Shown here piece after piece: positions 1-8,321 of a stretch of DNA of 64,000 nucleotides. The DNA comes from Draconibacterium halophilum. GTDB taxonomy: Bacteria > Bacteroidota > Bacteroidia > Bacteroidales > Prolixibacteraceae. The translations under genes and the position numbers were made by a program. The notes beneath the pieces are model-generated. The model was not told where the DNA came from. It made no database searches and worked only from the letters and a program-made list of their open reading frames with translations. Location: contig NZ_CP048409.1 of NCBI RefSeq assembly GCF_010448835.1, positions 1,744,001-1,808,000 of the forward strand, given 5' to 3'. Each line of letters starts with the position of its first letter. The stretch's first letter is position 1.

Positions 1-107
1 GTGGCCGCCGGATTATTGGTTTCGATGTGTGCGAAACCGGAAATGCCGAGTGGGATGCCAATGTTGCAGCCCGAATCATATATAAACTCAGTTGTTTGGC
101 CGGATAA
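1..107 (+). CDS. Arginase/agmatinase-family ureohydrolase, C-terminal fragment
   Basis: Only the last 34 codons are present (reading from base 3, stop at 105-107). The visible tail reads IIGFDVCE and then WDANVAARIIYKL, the usual final strand and helix of the ureohydrolase fold. The manganese-binding motifs lie upstream of the window, so arginase, agmatinase and formimidoylglutamase cannot be told apart from sequence. The next gene on the same strand, 178 bp downstream, resembles an arginine decarboxylase. Agmatine hydrolysis to putrescine is therefore the favoured role, by context only. Confidence 0.7.
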   Translation, partial: GRRIIGFDVCETGNAEWDANVAARIIYKLSCLAG

Positions 108-285
108 TTTTGATTGGTGCTACTTATTGTCTTACTTTGAAAAAAACGTTTCTATTTATAGGGAACAGTAAAATAGAACAGTGTTTTCGTTGATTTCATT
201 TTTGGGTGGAAATATTCAAAAAAAATATTTTTATTTGCGCTTCGAAAGAAAAACGAAAAACACTAATAATTTATAGGGTTACTAG

Positions 286-1701
286 ATGAAGAATACTTAT
301 TTTGATTTGATTGAGCAAAGCTATTATTTTCCACAGGAAGGCTTTGATTTAAGAGGTGATTCGCTTACATTTCATGGAATCTCATTAAAATATCTGATTA
401 AAAAATATGGTACTCCGTTTAGGTTTATTTATCTGCCAAAAATTGGGGAACAAATAAAGAAGTCGCGTAACCTGTTTAATAAAGCCATTAAAAAGAATAA
501 TTATGATGGCAAATATTATTATTGTTATTGCACCAAATGCAACCACTTTTCGCACGTGGTTAACGAAGCCTTAAAACACAATGTAAACCTCGAAACTTCG
601 TCGTCGTACGATATTGATCTTATCCTTCATCTATTTAAGGACAAAAAGATTGACAAGAACCGGAAGATTATTCACAACGGTTACAAAACTCAGGAGTATC
701 TTAAAAAGATTATCGATTTGCAACGGTTGGGTTTCAAGAATAACATTGTTATTCTTGATAGTATTAATGAGCTGGAACGGATTGAAAAACTGGCCAACGG
801 CGAGACCGTAAAAGTGGGAATTCGCATGGCGATTAATGAAGAATCGCAGTCGGCGTATTATACTTCTCGGTTAGGAATACGGCATACAAAAATTCCGGAT
901 TTTTTCGAAAAAAATATTAAAGGGAAGAAAAACATTGAACTAAAGATGCTTCACTTTTTTGTTGATTCGGGCGTAAAAGACAGCCTGTATTTTTGGGGGG
1001 AGTTTCAAAAAGCATTAAAGCTATACATCGACCTGAAGAAACAATGCGACTCGTTGGATTCTTTTAACCTGGGAGGTGGCTTTCCAATACGAAATCATTT
1101 GGGTTTCGAGTATGATTATGAGTACATGATTAAAGAAATTGTTGCCAACATTAAAACAGCTTGCTCGGCTGAGAATTTGCCCGATCCGGATATTTACACC
1201 GAATTTGGAAAATATACTGTTGGCGAAAGTGGAGCCATAATTTTCGAGGTGTTGGAGCAAAAACAGCAAAACGATACCGAAAGCTGGTACATCGTTAATA
1301 ACAGTCTGATGAATACCATTCCGGATGCGTGGTCTATTTTCGAGAAATTTATTTTGCTACCCATAAACAAGTGGAACAACGAATACAAACGCGTAAACAT
1401 TGGCGGTATTAGTTGCGACCACTCCGATTATTACAACTCGGAAGACTTTAATCAGGAGGTGCTTTTGCCTTCGTATGCCGATGAGGATAAAGAGCCGTTG
1501 TACCTTGGCTTTTTCCACACCGGAGCATACCAGGATGCTATTAGTGGATACGGCGGGATAAAACATTGTTTGATCCCCTCTCCGAAACATGTAATTATCG
1601 ATCGCGACGAAAAGGGTAACTTCTTCGATTATGTTTATCGTAATGAGCAGTCGGCCGATGAAATGTTTAAGATTTTGGGATACACCAAAGACGAGGAATA
1701 G
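286..1701 (+). CDS. Arginine decarboxylase-like PLP enzyme (fold type III)
   Basis: A 471-residue protein of the alanine-racemase-fold decarboxylases (arginine, ornithine, diaminopimelate). The segment TKCNHFSHVV around residue 84 matches the PLP-lysine motif of SpeA-type arginine decarboxylases (IKVNQ..HVV). NLETSSSYDIDLI, LHFFVDSG, NLGGGFPI, YTEFGKY and SCDHSDYY follow in the order expected for phosphate-binding and active-site loops. It is shorter than the roughly 630-residue E. coli-type SpeA and matches the compact Bacteroidota form. The agmatinase-family gene just upstream supports an arginine-agmatine-putrescine route. Substrate is inferred; a diaminopimelate or carboxynorspermidine decarboxylase cannot be excluded without alignment. 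Confidence 0.7.
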   Translation: MKNTYFDLIEQSYYFPQEGFDLRGDSLTFHGISLKYLIKKYGTPFRFIYLPKIGEQIKKSRNLFNKAIKKNNYDGKYYYCYCTKCNHFSHVVNEALKHNVNLETSSSYDIDLILHLFKDKKIDKNRKIIHNGYKTQEYLKKIIDLQRLGFKNNIVILDSINELERIEKLANGETVKVGIRMAINEESQSAYYTSRLGIRHTKIPDFFEKNIKGKKNIELKMLHFFVDSGVKDSLYFWGEFQKALKLYIDLKKQCDSLDSFNLGGGFPIRNHLGFEYDYEYMIKEIVANIKTACSAENLPDPDIYTEFGKYTVGESGAIIFEVLEQKQQNDTESWYIVNNSLMNTIPDAWSIFEKFILLPINKWNNEYKRVNIGGISCDHSDYYNSEDFNQEVLLPSYADEDKEPLYLGFFHTGAYQDAISGYGGIKHCLIPSPKHVIIDRDEKGNFFDYVYRNEQSADEMFKILGYTKDEE

Positions 1702-1712
1702 TCACAGTCTTC

Positions 1713-1797
1713 TGTCATTTCGAATGAGGTACGAATGAGAAATCTGTTTCAATTGTGAGAGATTTCTCGTCTCCCGAAGTTCGGGATGGTCGAAATA
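1713..1797. repeat. REP-like intergenic element with GTCATTTCGA ends
   Basis: The 293-bp gap between the decarboxylase and the nitroreductase contains an imperfect inverted repeat. It begins GTCATTTCGAATGAGG with GAGAAATCT nearby, and ends AGATTTCTC ... GTCGAAATAA in opposite orientation. The same head and tail recur at 13883-13960 and a half-copy at 46542-46571. No protein or RNA gene is recognisable in the rest of the gap. Confidence 0.65.
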
Positions 1798-1994
1798 ATA
1801 ATTCCTTTTCTGGCTGACGTTGTGTGTGTTACTTGTATATGTAATTGGCAGCAAAGCGAGAAGATTGTTCCCGGGCTTTAGTTTGCACAGTTGTGATTGT
1901 GGATAGTGTGGTCGAATCAATCTCTGTACCTCAGAGGCAATAAACCAAACATTCAACCTTTTTACGGCAACTGTGTTTTTCTTAAAAAAACAAT

Positions 1995-2561
1995 ATGTCA
2001 GTTACTGAAATTATAAAAAACCGAAGGGCAACACCGCCCCGTTTATTTGCCAAGAAAGACTTACCAAACGGCTCGGTAGAAGAGCTGTTGAGAAGTGCCA
2101 ATTGGGCACCCAACCATAAAAAGACGGAACCTTGGCGGTTTAAAGTGTACCGTGGCGAAGCCAAAGCAAAGTTGGCTGCCGATGCGAAAGCTTTACTGCT
2201 TGAAAAACAAAAGGAAGGCTACCCGGTTGCTCCTGAAAAAATAGAAAAATTTGCATCCACTCTGGAGCGTGTACCTGTTGCCATTGCAGTTATATTGCAG
2301 CCTGATCCAGCGGGACGTTTGCCCGAATGGGAAGAGCTTGCGGCGGTATCGATGGCCGTACAAAATATGTGGCTAACCGCAACCGAAATGGATTTGGCAG
2401 CATTTTGGGCAACACCAACTTTTATTGAGTTGTTTGATGAATTGCTTGAACTGGAGAACAACCAAAAAAGTCTGGGTTTCTTTTATGTTGGCCAGGTAAT
2501 GATGGATTTTCCTTCGCCGGGACGACAAGACTGGAAGGACAAAATTGAATGGAAAGAATGA
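1995..2561 (+). CDS. Nitroreductase-family FMN oxidoreductase
   Basis: A 188-residue cytosolic protein of the nitroreductase fold, close in size to the small YdjA-type members. The N-terminal EIIKNRRATPPRLF contains the arginine-rich FMN-phosphate motif. ANWAPNHKKTEPWRF is the usual second FMN/active-site segment, and residues 110-135 (AVSMAVQNMWLTATEMDLAAFW) form the dimer-interface helix. The C-terminal GQVMMDFPSPGR fits the last FMN contact. It would reduce nitro or other electrophilic compounds with NAD(P)H; the natural substrate is unknown. It stands alone behind a repeat-containing gap and is followed 35 bp later by a small secreted protein. Confidence 0.85.
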   Translation: MSVTEIIKNRRATPPRLFAKKDLPNGSVEELLRSANWAPNHKKTEPWRFKVYRGEAKAKLAADAKALLLEKQKEGYPVAPEKIEKFASTLERVPVAIAVILQPDPAGRLPEWEELAAVSMAVQNMWLTATEMDLAAFWATPTFIELFDELLELENNQKSLGFFYVGQVMMDFPSPGRQDWKDKIEWKE

Positions 2562-2596
2562 ATTTGTTATCTTCAGCTTTTCAAATCATCTGAATC

Positions 2597-3073
2597 ATGC
2601 GAATAGTGGGGATATTTTTATTACTAGTTCTGGGGTTAACTGCACAGGCACAAACCAATCAGGATGTATCAAACTTGGTTGACGGGAATGATTTTCCAAA
2701 TCCGGTTTTTATTTCGCCCGATCCGCCAAAGCCCATTAAAGGCTGGGAGATGACAACCGTTTTGGAAGAAAAGGTGTTACAGGGAGAATATCCCGGAGAT
2801 ATTATCAAATTTCGTTTCAAAGGAACCGCAATTGGAATATTGGTTTACTCTGATAATACTTCTGGAATTATTGAATACAGTATCGATGGACAGCCCTGGT
2901 TCGAACAAGATGTTTATTCAGATAATGAAAAACCCGAATTAAAAAGTTATACCCTGGATAAAGATTTGAAAAACAGAAAGCACACGTTACAGATCAGGGT
3001 TATTGAAAAAAAGAATCCTGAAAGTTCAGGGAGCAGCATTGCATTAAGATCATTCTATTTTAACAAAGAATAA
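2597..3073 (+). CDS. Small secreted protein, possible beta-sandwich domain
   Basis: A 158-residue protein with a clear Sec signal peptide (hydrophobic residues 4-17 ending AQAQ). The mature part is rich in beta strands and aromatic residues (GWEMTT, GEYPGDIIKFRFKGTAIGILVY, IEYSIDGQPWFEQD). Runs like this occur in the jelly-roll domain that accompanies GDSL/SGNH esterases in Bacteroidota, but no SGNH catalytic motif is present. It may be a stand-alone carbohydrate- or surface-binding domain. A strong terminator follows its stop codon directly. Function unknown. Confidence 0.7.
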   Translation: MRIVGIFLLLVLGLTAQAQTNQDVSNLVDGNDFPNPVFISPDPPKPIKGWEMTTVLEEKVLQGEYPGDIIKFRFKGTAIGILVYSDNTSGIIEYSIDGQPWFEQDVYSDNEKPELKSYTLDKDLKNRKHTLQIRVIEKKNPESSGSSIALRSFYFNKE

Positions 3074-3103
3074 AAAAGGAGCTTCATTTGAAGCTCCTTT
3101 TTC
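3074..3103. terminator. Bidirectional rho-independent terminator
   Basis: A perfect 12-bp stem, AAAAGGAGCTTC / GAAGCTCCTTTT, with loop ATTT. It is flanked by A and T runs on both sides and lies between the convergent genes ending at 3073 and 3111, so it probably serves both. Confidence 0.9.
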
Positions 3104-3110
3104 TTGAGTT

Positions 3111-4565
3111 CTATTTTATATTTTCAAGCACATCAACCAAATGTTTCCAGAATTTCTCGGTAGTCGAAATATCTAAACGTTCATCGGGAGAGTGAGCTCC
3201 AAGAATAGTTGGGCCAAAGGAAACCATGTCAAGTCCCGGATATTTTTCAAGGAATAATCCGCATTCCAATCCGGCATGAATCGATCTAACAATTGGTTTT
3301 TTCCCAAATAGTTTTTTGTATGAATTTACAGTGATTTCCACAACTTTTGAATCCGGATTTGGAGTCCAGCCCGGATAACCGTCGCTGTGTCTTATAGCAG
3401 CCCCGGCAAGGTTGAAAACCGATTTTACGGTTTCTGCGGCATAATACTTACGTCCTTCGATTTCGCTGCGCTGACTGGTGGTTACTACTATTTTATTGTC
3501 GTCGGTAAATTTAACCGAAGCCAGGTTTGTTGAGGTTTCCACCATATCTACCATGCGTGAGCTCATTTCCAAAACGCCATGCGGACAGGCATAAACAGCA
3601 TTTAAAAGTTTGTTTTGCGTATCGGTATCAACAACAAAAGTTGGTAGCTCGGTTTCTGTACAACTGATTTCCAGTTTTGGCTCGGCAAATTGAAATTCAT
3701 CTTTTATCGAAGCCGCCATTTTATTGAATGAAGCCAACACATCATCTTTTTTATCAGCAGGAATTGTAATAATTCCGTATGCTTCGCGGGCAATGGCATT
3801 GCGTAAATTACCTCCATTGAACTCTGCGAGACGGATTTCAAAATCCTCGTTCCAGTTCCATAAAAAACGGTTTAGGATTTTGTTGGCATTTCCACGGTTT
3901 TTGTGAATATCGTCACCCGAGTGGCCTCCCAAAAGTCCGCTTACCGAAATTATCAGGGCTATTGAGTTTTTATTTATCTCTTCCAGCTGGTAATCAAAGG
4001 TAGCAAGTGTATCAACTCCACCGGCACAACCAATAAACAACTCACCTTCATCTTCCGAATCGAGGTTTAGCAAAACCGAGCCCGATAAAAAGCCGGGTTG
4101 CAGGTTAAAAGCACCGGTTAATCCGGTTTCTTCATCAACGGTAATCAGACATTCAATCGGGCCGTGTTTTAATTCGTTTGAAGTCAGTACCGCCAATTGG
4201 GCTGCAATACCAATTCCGCAATCGGCTCCCAATGTTGTTCCGTTGGCTTTTACCCAACCATCGACAATTACTGGTTCAATGGCGTCGCTATCAAAATCAA
4301 ATTCCTTGTCCGAATTCTTCTCACAAACCATGTCCATGTGGGTTTGCAGAATAACGGTTGGTGCCTGCTCCATGTCTTTAGTGGCAGGCTTCTTAATCAC
4401 TACATTTCCGATTTTATCGGTGTTTGCTTCCAGTTTATTTTCCCAGGCAAAATCAAGTAAATATTGTCTTATTTTTTCCTCTTTCTTCGATGGCCGTGGT
4501 ACCTGGCAGATTTCTTCGAAATAGTTAAAAAGAGGTTGTGGTTTTAACGCTGCTAATGTTTTCAT
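3111..4565 (-). CDS. pepD: Aminoacyl-histidine dipeptidase (Xaa-His, M20 family)
   Basis: A 484-residue zinc dipeptidase of the M20 family, equal in length to E. coli PepD (cytosolic non-specific dipeptidase). The metal-ligand motifs appear in order: QTHMDMV near residue 94, TTLGADCGIG near 113, VDEETGLTGA near 145, and LDSEDEGELFIGCAGG near 170. The C-terminal IHAGLECGLF and GPTILGAHSPDERL supply the last ligand. The second motif carries Cys where many homologues have Asn (GADNGIG). It hydrolyses dipeptides such as carnosine and other Xaa-His substrates. It is convergent with the secreted protein across the terminator. Confidence 0.93.
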   Translation of the reverse strand: MKTLAALKPQPLFNYFEEICQVPRPSKKEEKIRQYLLDFAWENKLEANTDKIGNVVIKKPATKDMEQAPTVILQTHMDMVCEKNSDKEFDFDSDAIEPVIVDGWVKANGTTLGADCGIGIAAQLAVLTSNELKHGPIECLITVDEETGLTGAFNLQPGFLSGSVLLNLDSEDEGELFIGCAGGVDTLATFDYQLEEINKNSIALIISVSGLLGGHSGDDIHKNRGNANKILNRFLWNWNEDFEIRLAEFNGGNLRNAIAREAYGIITIPADKKDDVLASFNKMAASIKDEFQFAEPKLEISCTETELPTFVVDTDTQNKLLNAVYACPHGVLEMSSRMVDMVETSTNLASVKFTDDNKIVVTTSQRSEIEGRKYYAAETVKSVFNLAGAAIRHSDGYPGWTPNPDSKVVEITVNSYKKLFGKKPIVRSIHAGLECGLFLEKYPGLDMVSFGPTILGAHSPDERLDISTTEKFWKHLVDVLENIK

Positions 4566-4645
4566 TTTCTAGAAATTTAGAACTACAAAGTTGGAAAAAC
4601 GAAAGGAAAAATTTGTTGACGGATGACAGGTCTGATACCGGTTTG

Positions 4646-5245
4646 TTAATAGGTGTGTTTTCCGCTGTTCCATTCATTTTTGCTTAATAACTTTTCTCCC
4701 GACTCTTTTGCCCCGTTTTCAATTTCAGTTCCCATCGAATCGTTCCATCGATTGAGATAACCAAACAAAGCAACCACGCCGGTAATCTCTACAATTTCAC
4801 CTTCATCCCAATATGTTCTTAAGTTTTCTGCAATTTGGTCGTCAACACTATTGGGAATAATGGAAGCTGCGAAAGCAAAATCCAGTGCTGCCCGTTCGGC
4901 TTCGGAAAACGCAGGATGTGTTTTGTATTCCCAAATATTTTCCAGTTGTTCCTGTTCAGCACCGTAACGTTCTGCAGCTCGTATGGCGTGTGCCTGGCAA
5001 TAACGGCAACCTGCGGCATTGCTGCTAATGTAGGCGATCATTCGTTTTAAGGCACTGGTAATTCGTCCCTGGTTTTCCATCACAGCCTTGTTCATTTCAA
5101 TAAAAGCATAGGCAATACGCGGCCGGTGATGCATGGTTTTTACGCTGTTGGGGCAGAATCCAAGTGTCTCTTCGTAAAACGTTATCAATTGCTGTAATTC
5201 AGGATCAGAATCTCCCGTTTTTGGAGTTACAAGTGGTTGTTTCAT
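4646..5245 (-). CDS. Carboxymuconolactone decarboxylase / AhpD-like peroxidase-related protein
   Basis: A 199-residue all-helical protein with the AhpD-like redox motif CRYCQAHAIRAAERYG (CxxCxxxH) near residue 72. An upstream helix ALKRMIAYISSNAAG is typical of the uncharacterised peroxidase-related branch. The family reduces peroxides using a vicinal cysteine pair, usually in oligomers. It is followed 16 bp later on the same strand by the AI-2E-type permease, but nothing ties the two functionally. Physiological reductant and substrate are not visible from sequence. Confidence 0.85.
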   Translation of the reverse strand: MKQPLVTPKTGDSDPELQQLITFYEETLGFCPNSVKTMHHRPRIAYAFIEMNKAVMENQGRITSALKRMIAYISSNAAGCRYCQAHAIRAAERYGAEQEQLENIWEYKTHPAFSEAERAALDFAFAASIIPNSVDDQIAENLRTYWDEGEIVEITGVVALFGYLNRWNDSMGTEIENGAKESGEKLLSKNEWNSGKHTY

Positions 5246-5261
5246 ATTCGATAAGCAGGTT

Positions 5262-6293
5262 TTATTTATTAATGGTGCCGCGTTGACTTAATAAAATCGC
5301 AAACGGTCGGGTTCCCGGAAATTCCGACATAATAATAATCAGGATTACAGTGATGGGGACACTTAACAACATGCCCGAAATTCCCCAGATAACTCCCCAG
5401 ATTGCGAGTGTTAAGAAAACAACCAATGGGCTAATATTTAAACTGTTACCCATTAGTCGAGGCTCAATAAAGTTTCCAACCACCAACTGAATAGCACCAA
5501 CGATTGACAGTACCAGTATTCCGGGAGTGAATTCGCCAAACTGCAAAATGGAAAATACAGCTGGAAATATGGTTGCAATAAGCGATCCTATTGTTGGAAT
5601 AAAGTTAAGAACAAAGATGAGGAATGCCCAAAATAGAGGCGCATCGATGCCAATAAAAAGCAAGGCAAAGTAGCTAAGGAAACCGGTTAATAGGCTGGTT
5701 AGTGTTTTTAAGGCGATGTAATTTCCAATGGAATGATCTATTTTTCTAACCAGTGTTTTTACATGATCGTACTGTTCTTTTTCCGGGTACATGGCTTTCA
5801 GCTTTTTTGGAAATAACGGTTCTTCCAGGAGTAAAAACAAAAGATATAGAAATACTGTAAAAGCATTACCAAATAAGCTTGTTAATGTGCTGAACAGCGA
5901 TGATAGAATACTTCCGAAATTCAAATCTTTGGCAAAATCTCCGGCCATATTCATAATGTCAATATCAAATTTCTGGTTAATCTGTTGGGCAATTTTATTT
6001 ACGTTGGCTTCGTATTCGGGAAGCGTTGTAGACAATATTTTGATGTTTTGAGATATCATGGTAACAGCTAAAGCTAAAAAACCAAGCAATACCAGTGTTG
6101 AAAATAGGGTAGTAATCCATTTGGGCAGCCGTCCAATGAAATTAACTTTTTCCAGTAATTTTTTTATTACCCGGATAAGAAACCAAAACAGGATGGCCAA
6201 AATGAAAGGAATAATGATGGATTGTGCGTAGATACAAACCACTACAATCGTGATTACGATAAGGAAAATGTAAATCTTTTTGCTTGTTTCCAT
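5262..6293 (-). CDS. AI-2E family transporter (PerM-like permease)
   Basis: A multi-spanning membrane protein of the AI-2 exporter/PerM superfamily (about 343 residues). The start at 6293 (METSKKIYIFLI) is preferred over the longest frame because the 28 extra residues are polar and unlike the family. Hydrophobic pairs at the N-terminus, a soluble segment (about 95-160), then several C-terminal helices containing FIPTIGSLIATIFPA and GNFIEPRLMGNSLNISPLVV match the family signature. Members export autoinducer-2, ions or other solutes; the substrate here is unknown. Confidence 0.88.
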   Translation of the reverse strand: METSKKIYIFLIVITIVVVCIYAQSIIIPFILAILFWFLIRVIKKLLEKVNFIGRLPKWITTLFSTLVLLGFLALAVTMISQNIKILSTTLPEYEANVNKIAQQINQKFDIDIMNMAGDFAKDLNFGSILSSLFSTLTSLFGNAFTVFLYLLFLLLEEPLFPKKLKAMYPEKEQYDHVKTLVRKIDHSIGNYIALKTLTSLLTGFLSYFALLFIGIDAPLFWAFLIFVLNFIPTIGSLIATIFPAVFSILQFGEFTPGILVLSIVGAIQLVVGNFIEPRLMGNSLNISPLVVFLTLAIWGVIWGISGMLLSVPITVILIIIMSEFPGTRPFAILLSQRGTINK

Positions 6294-6451
6294 GAGGTAG
6301 AAATTAATTGGGGAAAATACAAAAAACTTCGTTGCTCGTTTGTTATGGCTATCGCAAACTTGTTCAGATAGGAACAAAAAATTTTATATAGGCTTAAAAA
6401 TTAAGCGACCAACTGAACTTTTGTTTTCCTGGTATTATCCTCAAGTTCATA

Positions 6452-7783
6452 TCAGCAACTGATTTTTGCCGATTCTTTCACTCCCCATTCTTCTTTCATG
6501 GCAATTCCAAGTTTTTCCAGCTCTGTTAAAACAGGCTCATAAATACTTTTTGAAACCGGAATATGAACGCCTGTGTCGGTAATCTTGCCGTCCAGGATCA
6601 TTTTAACAGCAATGGCGGCCGGTAATCCAACAGTTCTCGCAATCGATGTATTTTCTTTAGTTGCAAAATCAAGCAGACGTGATTTAACAACTTCGGTGCT
6701 TCCATCGGCATTTTCAACTAAAAACGAGTGAAGCATAATAACCATATCGCGGGCACCTTCGGGCAACATCATTTTTTTGAGCATCAGGTCGGCAACCAGA
6801 TCAAAGTTCGATCCTTCATCCATTGATGGCATGTACCCACTAAAAAGCCCCAACCACTCCATCGCAGTAATTGCCGGACTGTCTATCGGCAGTTGAAGAC
6901 GTTCGGCAGCCTTTTCTTTAATGTTGGCTGGATAAACTTCAAGCTGGCGCGCCATAATTCTTTTGTAGCTTTTTCCGGCAAAACTTTGTGTATCGTGAGT
7001 GATCAGACCGAGTGTTTTAATGGCATCCATAATTTCGCACCAATCGGGGTAACGAAAAGTTCCGCGATACATCGTAGCAACATCTTTCAGTCCATAAATA
7101 TCGACGTAAGCCAACGAATCGCGATTCGGGTAAACTTCCATTTCTCCAACTTCGGGGAAATCTATTTTCAATGGATTTTTAAAAAGGTCTTCAGTCGGGA
7201 GCTCAACAATTTCGCCGCCTTTTAAATATTTGGCACCGTTATTTCCGGCCATAATCACACCTTTTGGCGACCACGAGAATTTGTATTTAAATGGATTGTC
7301 AGTTTCTTCGGGTGCTGCCAGCGCGCCACACAACGAGTAAAATTCTTTAATCTTACCACCTTTGTCTTGCACTTTGTCAATAATTCGCATGGCAGTCATG
7401 TGGTCAAAACCCGGATCAACACCGATCTCATTCAGAATAATAATTCCGGCTTCTTTGGCATCGGCATCCAGTGCTTTCATTTCATCCGACACATACGATG
7501 TGGTTACCATGTTCTTTTTGTGTTTAATACACAGTTTGGCTACCGTAACATGATGCGCATAAGGAAGCAGGCTTACTGTTAAATCATGAGTTGCAACTAG
7601 CTGATCCAATTGATCAATGTCGTCGATGGTCCATTGCAGGGCTTTACCGTTTGTGCGGTTTCTGATTAATTTTTCGGCTTTTGTAAGTGTGCGGGTGGCA
7701 ATTGTTAATTCTATATTGTTGTCAAGAATATAATCGGCAAGTGGTTTGGCTACCATCCCGGCGCCAAGTAATAGTACTTTCAT
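6452..7783 (-). CDS. Saccharopine dehydrogenase-like oxidoreductase (first copy)
   Basis: A 443-residue protein of the Lys9/saccharopine dehydrogenase (glutamate-forming) type. The N-terminus MKVLLLGAGMVAKPLADYI is a Rossmann dinucleotide site; VSLLPYAHHVTVAKLCI, NEIGVDPGFDHMTAMRII and FYSLCGALAAPEETDNPFKYKFSWSPKG follow the family order, with catalytic and substrate loops in the last two. It would oxidise saccharopine to 2-aminoadipate-6-semialdehyde plus glutamate. It is divergent from the aminomutase operon across a 538-bp gap, and a paralogue lies at 15744-17096. With the aldehyde dehydrogenase at 14147 this supports a saccharopine route of lysine breakdown. No lysine-ketoglutarate reductase of the usual fold is in the window. 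Confidence 0.85.
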   Translation of the reverse strand: MKVLLLGAGMVAKPLADYILDNNIELTIATRTLTKAEKLIRNRTNGKALQWTIDDIDQLDQLVATHDLTVSLLPYAHHVTVAKLCIKHKKNMVTTSYVSDEMKALDADAKEAGIIILNEIGVDPGFDHMTAMRIIDKVQDKGGKIKEFYSLCGALAAPEETDNPFKYKFSWSPKGVIMAGNNGAKYLKGGEIVELPTEDLFKNPLKIDFPEVGEMEVYPNRDSLAYVDIYGLKDVATMYRGTFRYPDWCEIMDAIKTLGLITHDTQSFAGKSYKRIMARQLEVYPANIKEKAAERLQLPIDSPAITAMEWLGLFSGYMPSMDEGSNFDLVADLMLKKMMLPEGARDMVIMLHSFLVENADGSTEVVKSRLLDFATKENTSIARTVGLPAAIAVKMILDGKITDTGVHIPVSKSIYEPVLTELEKLGIAMKEEWGVKESAKISC

Positions 7784-8321
7784 TTTTTCTGTTTTCTGTT
7801 TGTTACCAATTAATTAAACGAAATATCTTAGATTTCGTTCGATTAATTTCATCCTGAAATTTTTCTGAGATTATTGTCCTGTTATAAAATTACAGGCTCT
7901 TTTTTGGATTCAATAAACTACTTTTTTCAGCCCCTTAAGTTGCTAAAAAAATATTTAACAAAAGATGATATCTGCCAATTTTATAAATTATCTTAAAAAT
8001 CATGGACTTGTGGTATAAAATTTCATAAATTGGGCACATGATACAATCGTATTCATGTCCTGTATTTTTCTATCAAGGCATGCCAGAGTGCCTCGATGAT
8101 GATACGGTTTCACATTAGCTGCAACCGCAGTTATTTTTATTCCATAACTCTTATTGACGCTTGTCAATACTTTACTGTATTAATTCCTTTCAAATCGGTG
8201 TGTCGATAAGACGGATTCGGAATGAAGCGCAACAGCCGTACTACATGGTTCGTATACAACTGTGTATGTGCTATTGTGTGTATTATGAAATTTTCAATAT
8301 GAACTTTTAATATCAAAAAAG
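7784..8321. promoter_or_regulatory. Divergent intergenic region with an operator-like inverted repeat
   Basis: 538 bp between two divergently transcribed catabolic genes. No gene is visible. An imperfect dyad lies at 7810-7846: left arm TTAATTAAACGAAAT, 7-nt spacer, right arm ATTTCGTTCGATTAA, 13 of 15 positions paired. It sits 27 bp upstream of the saccharopine-dehydrogenase-like start, where a regulator could act on both directions. I see no convincing -33/-7 pair by eye for the aminomutase gene. The rest is AT-rich and featureless to me. Confidence 0.45.
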
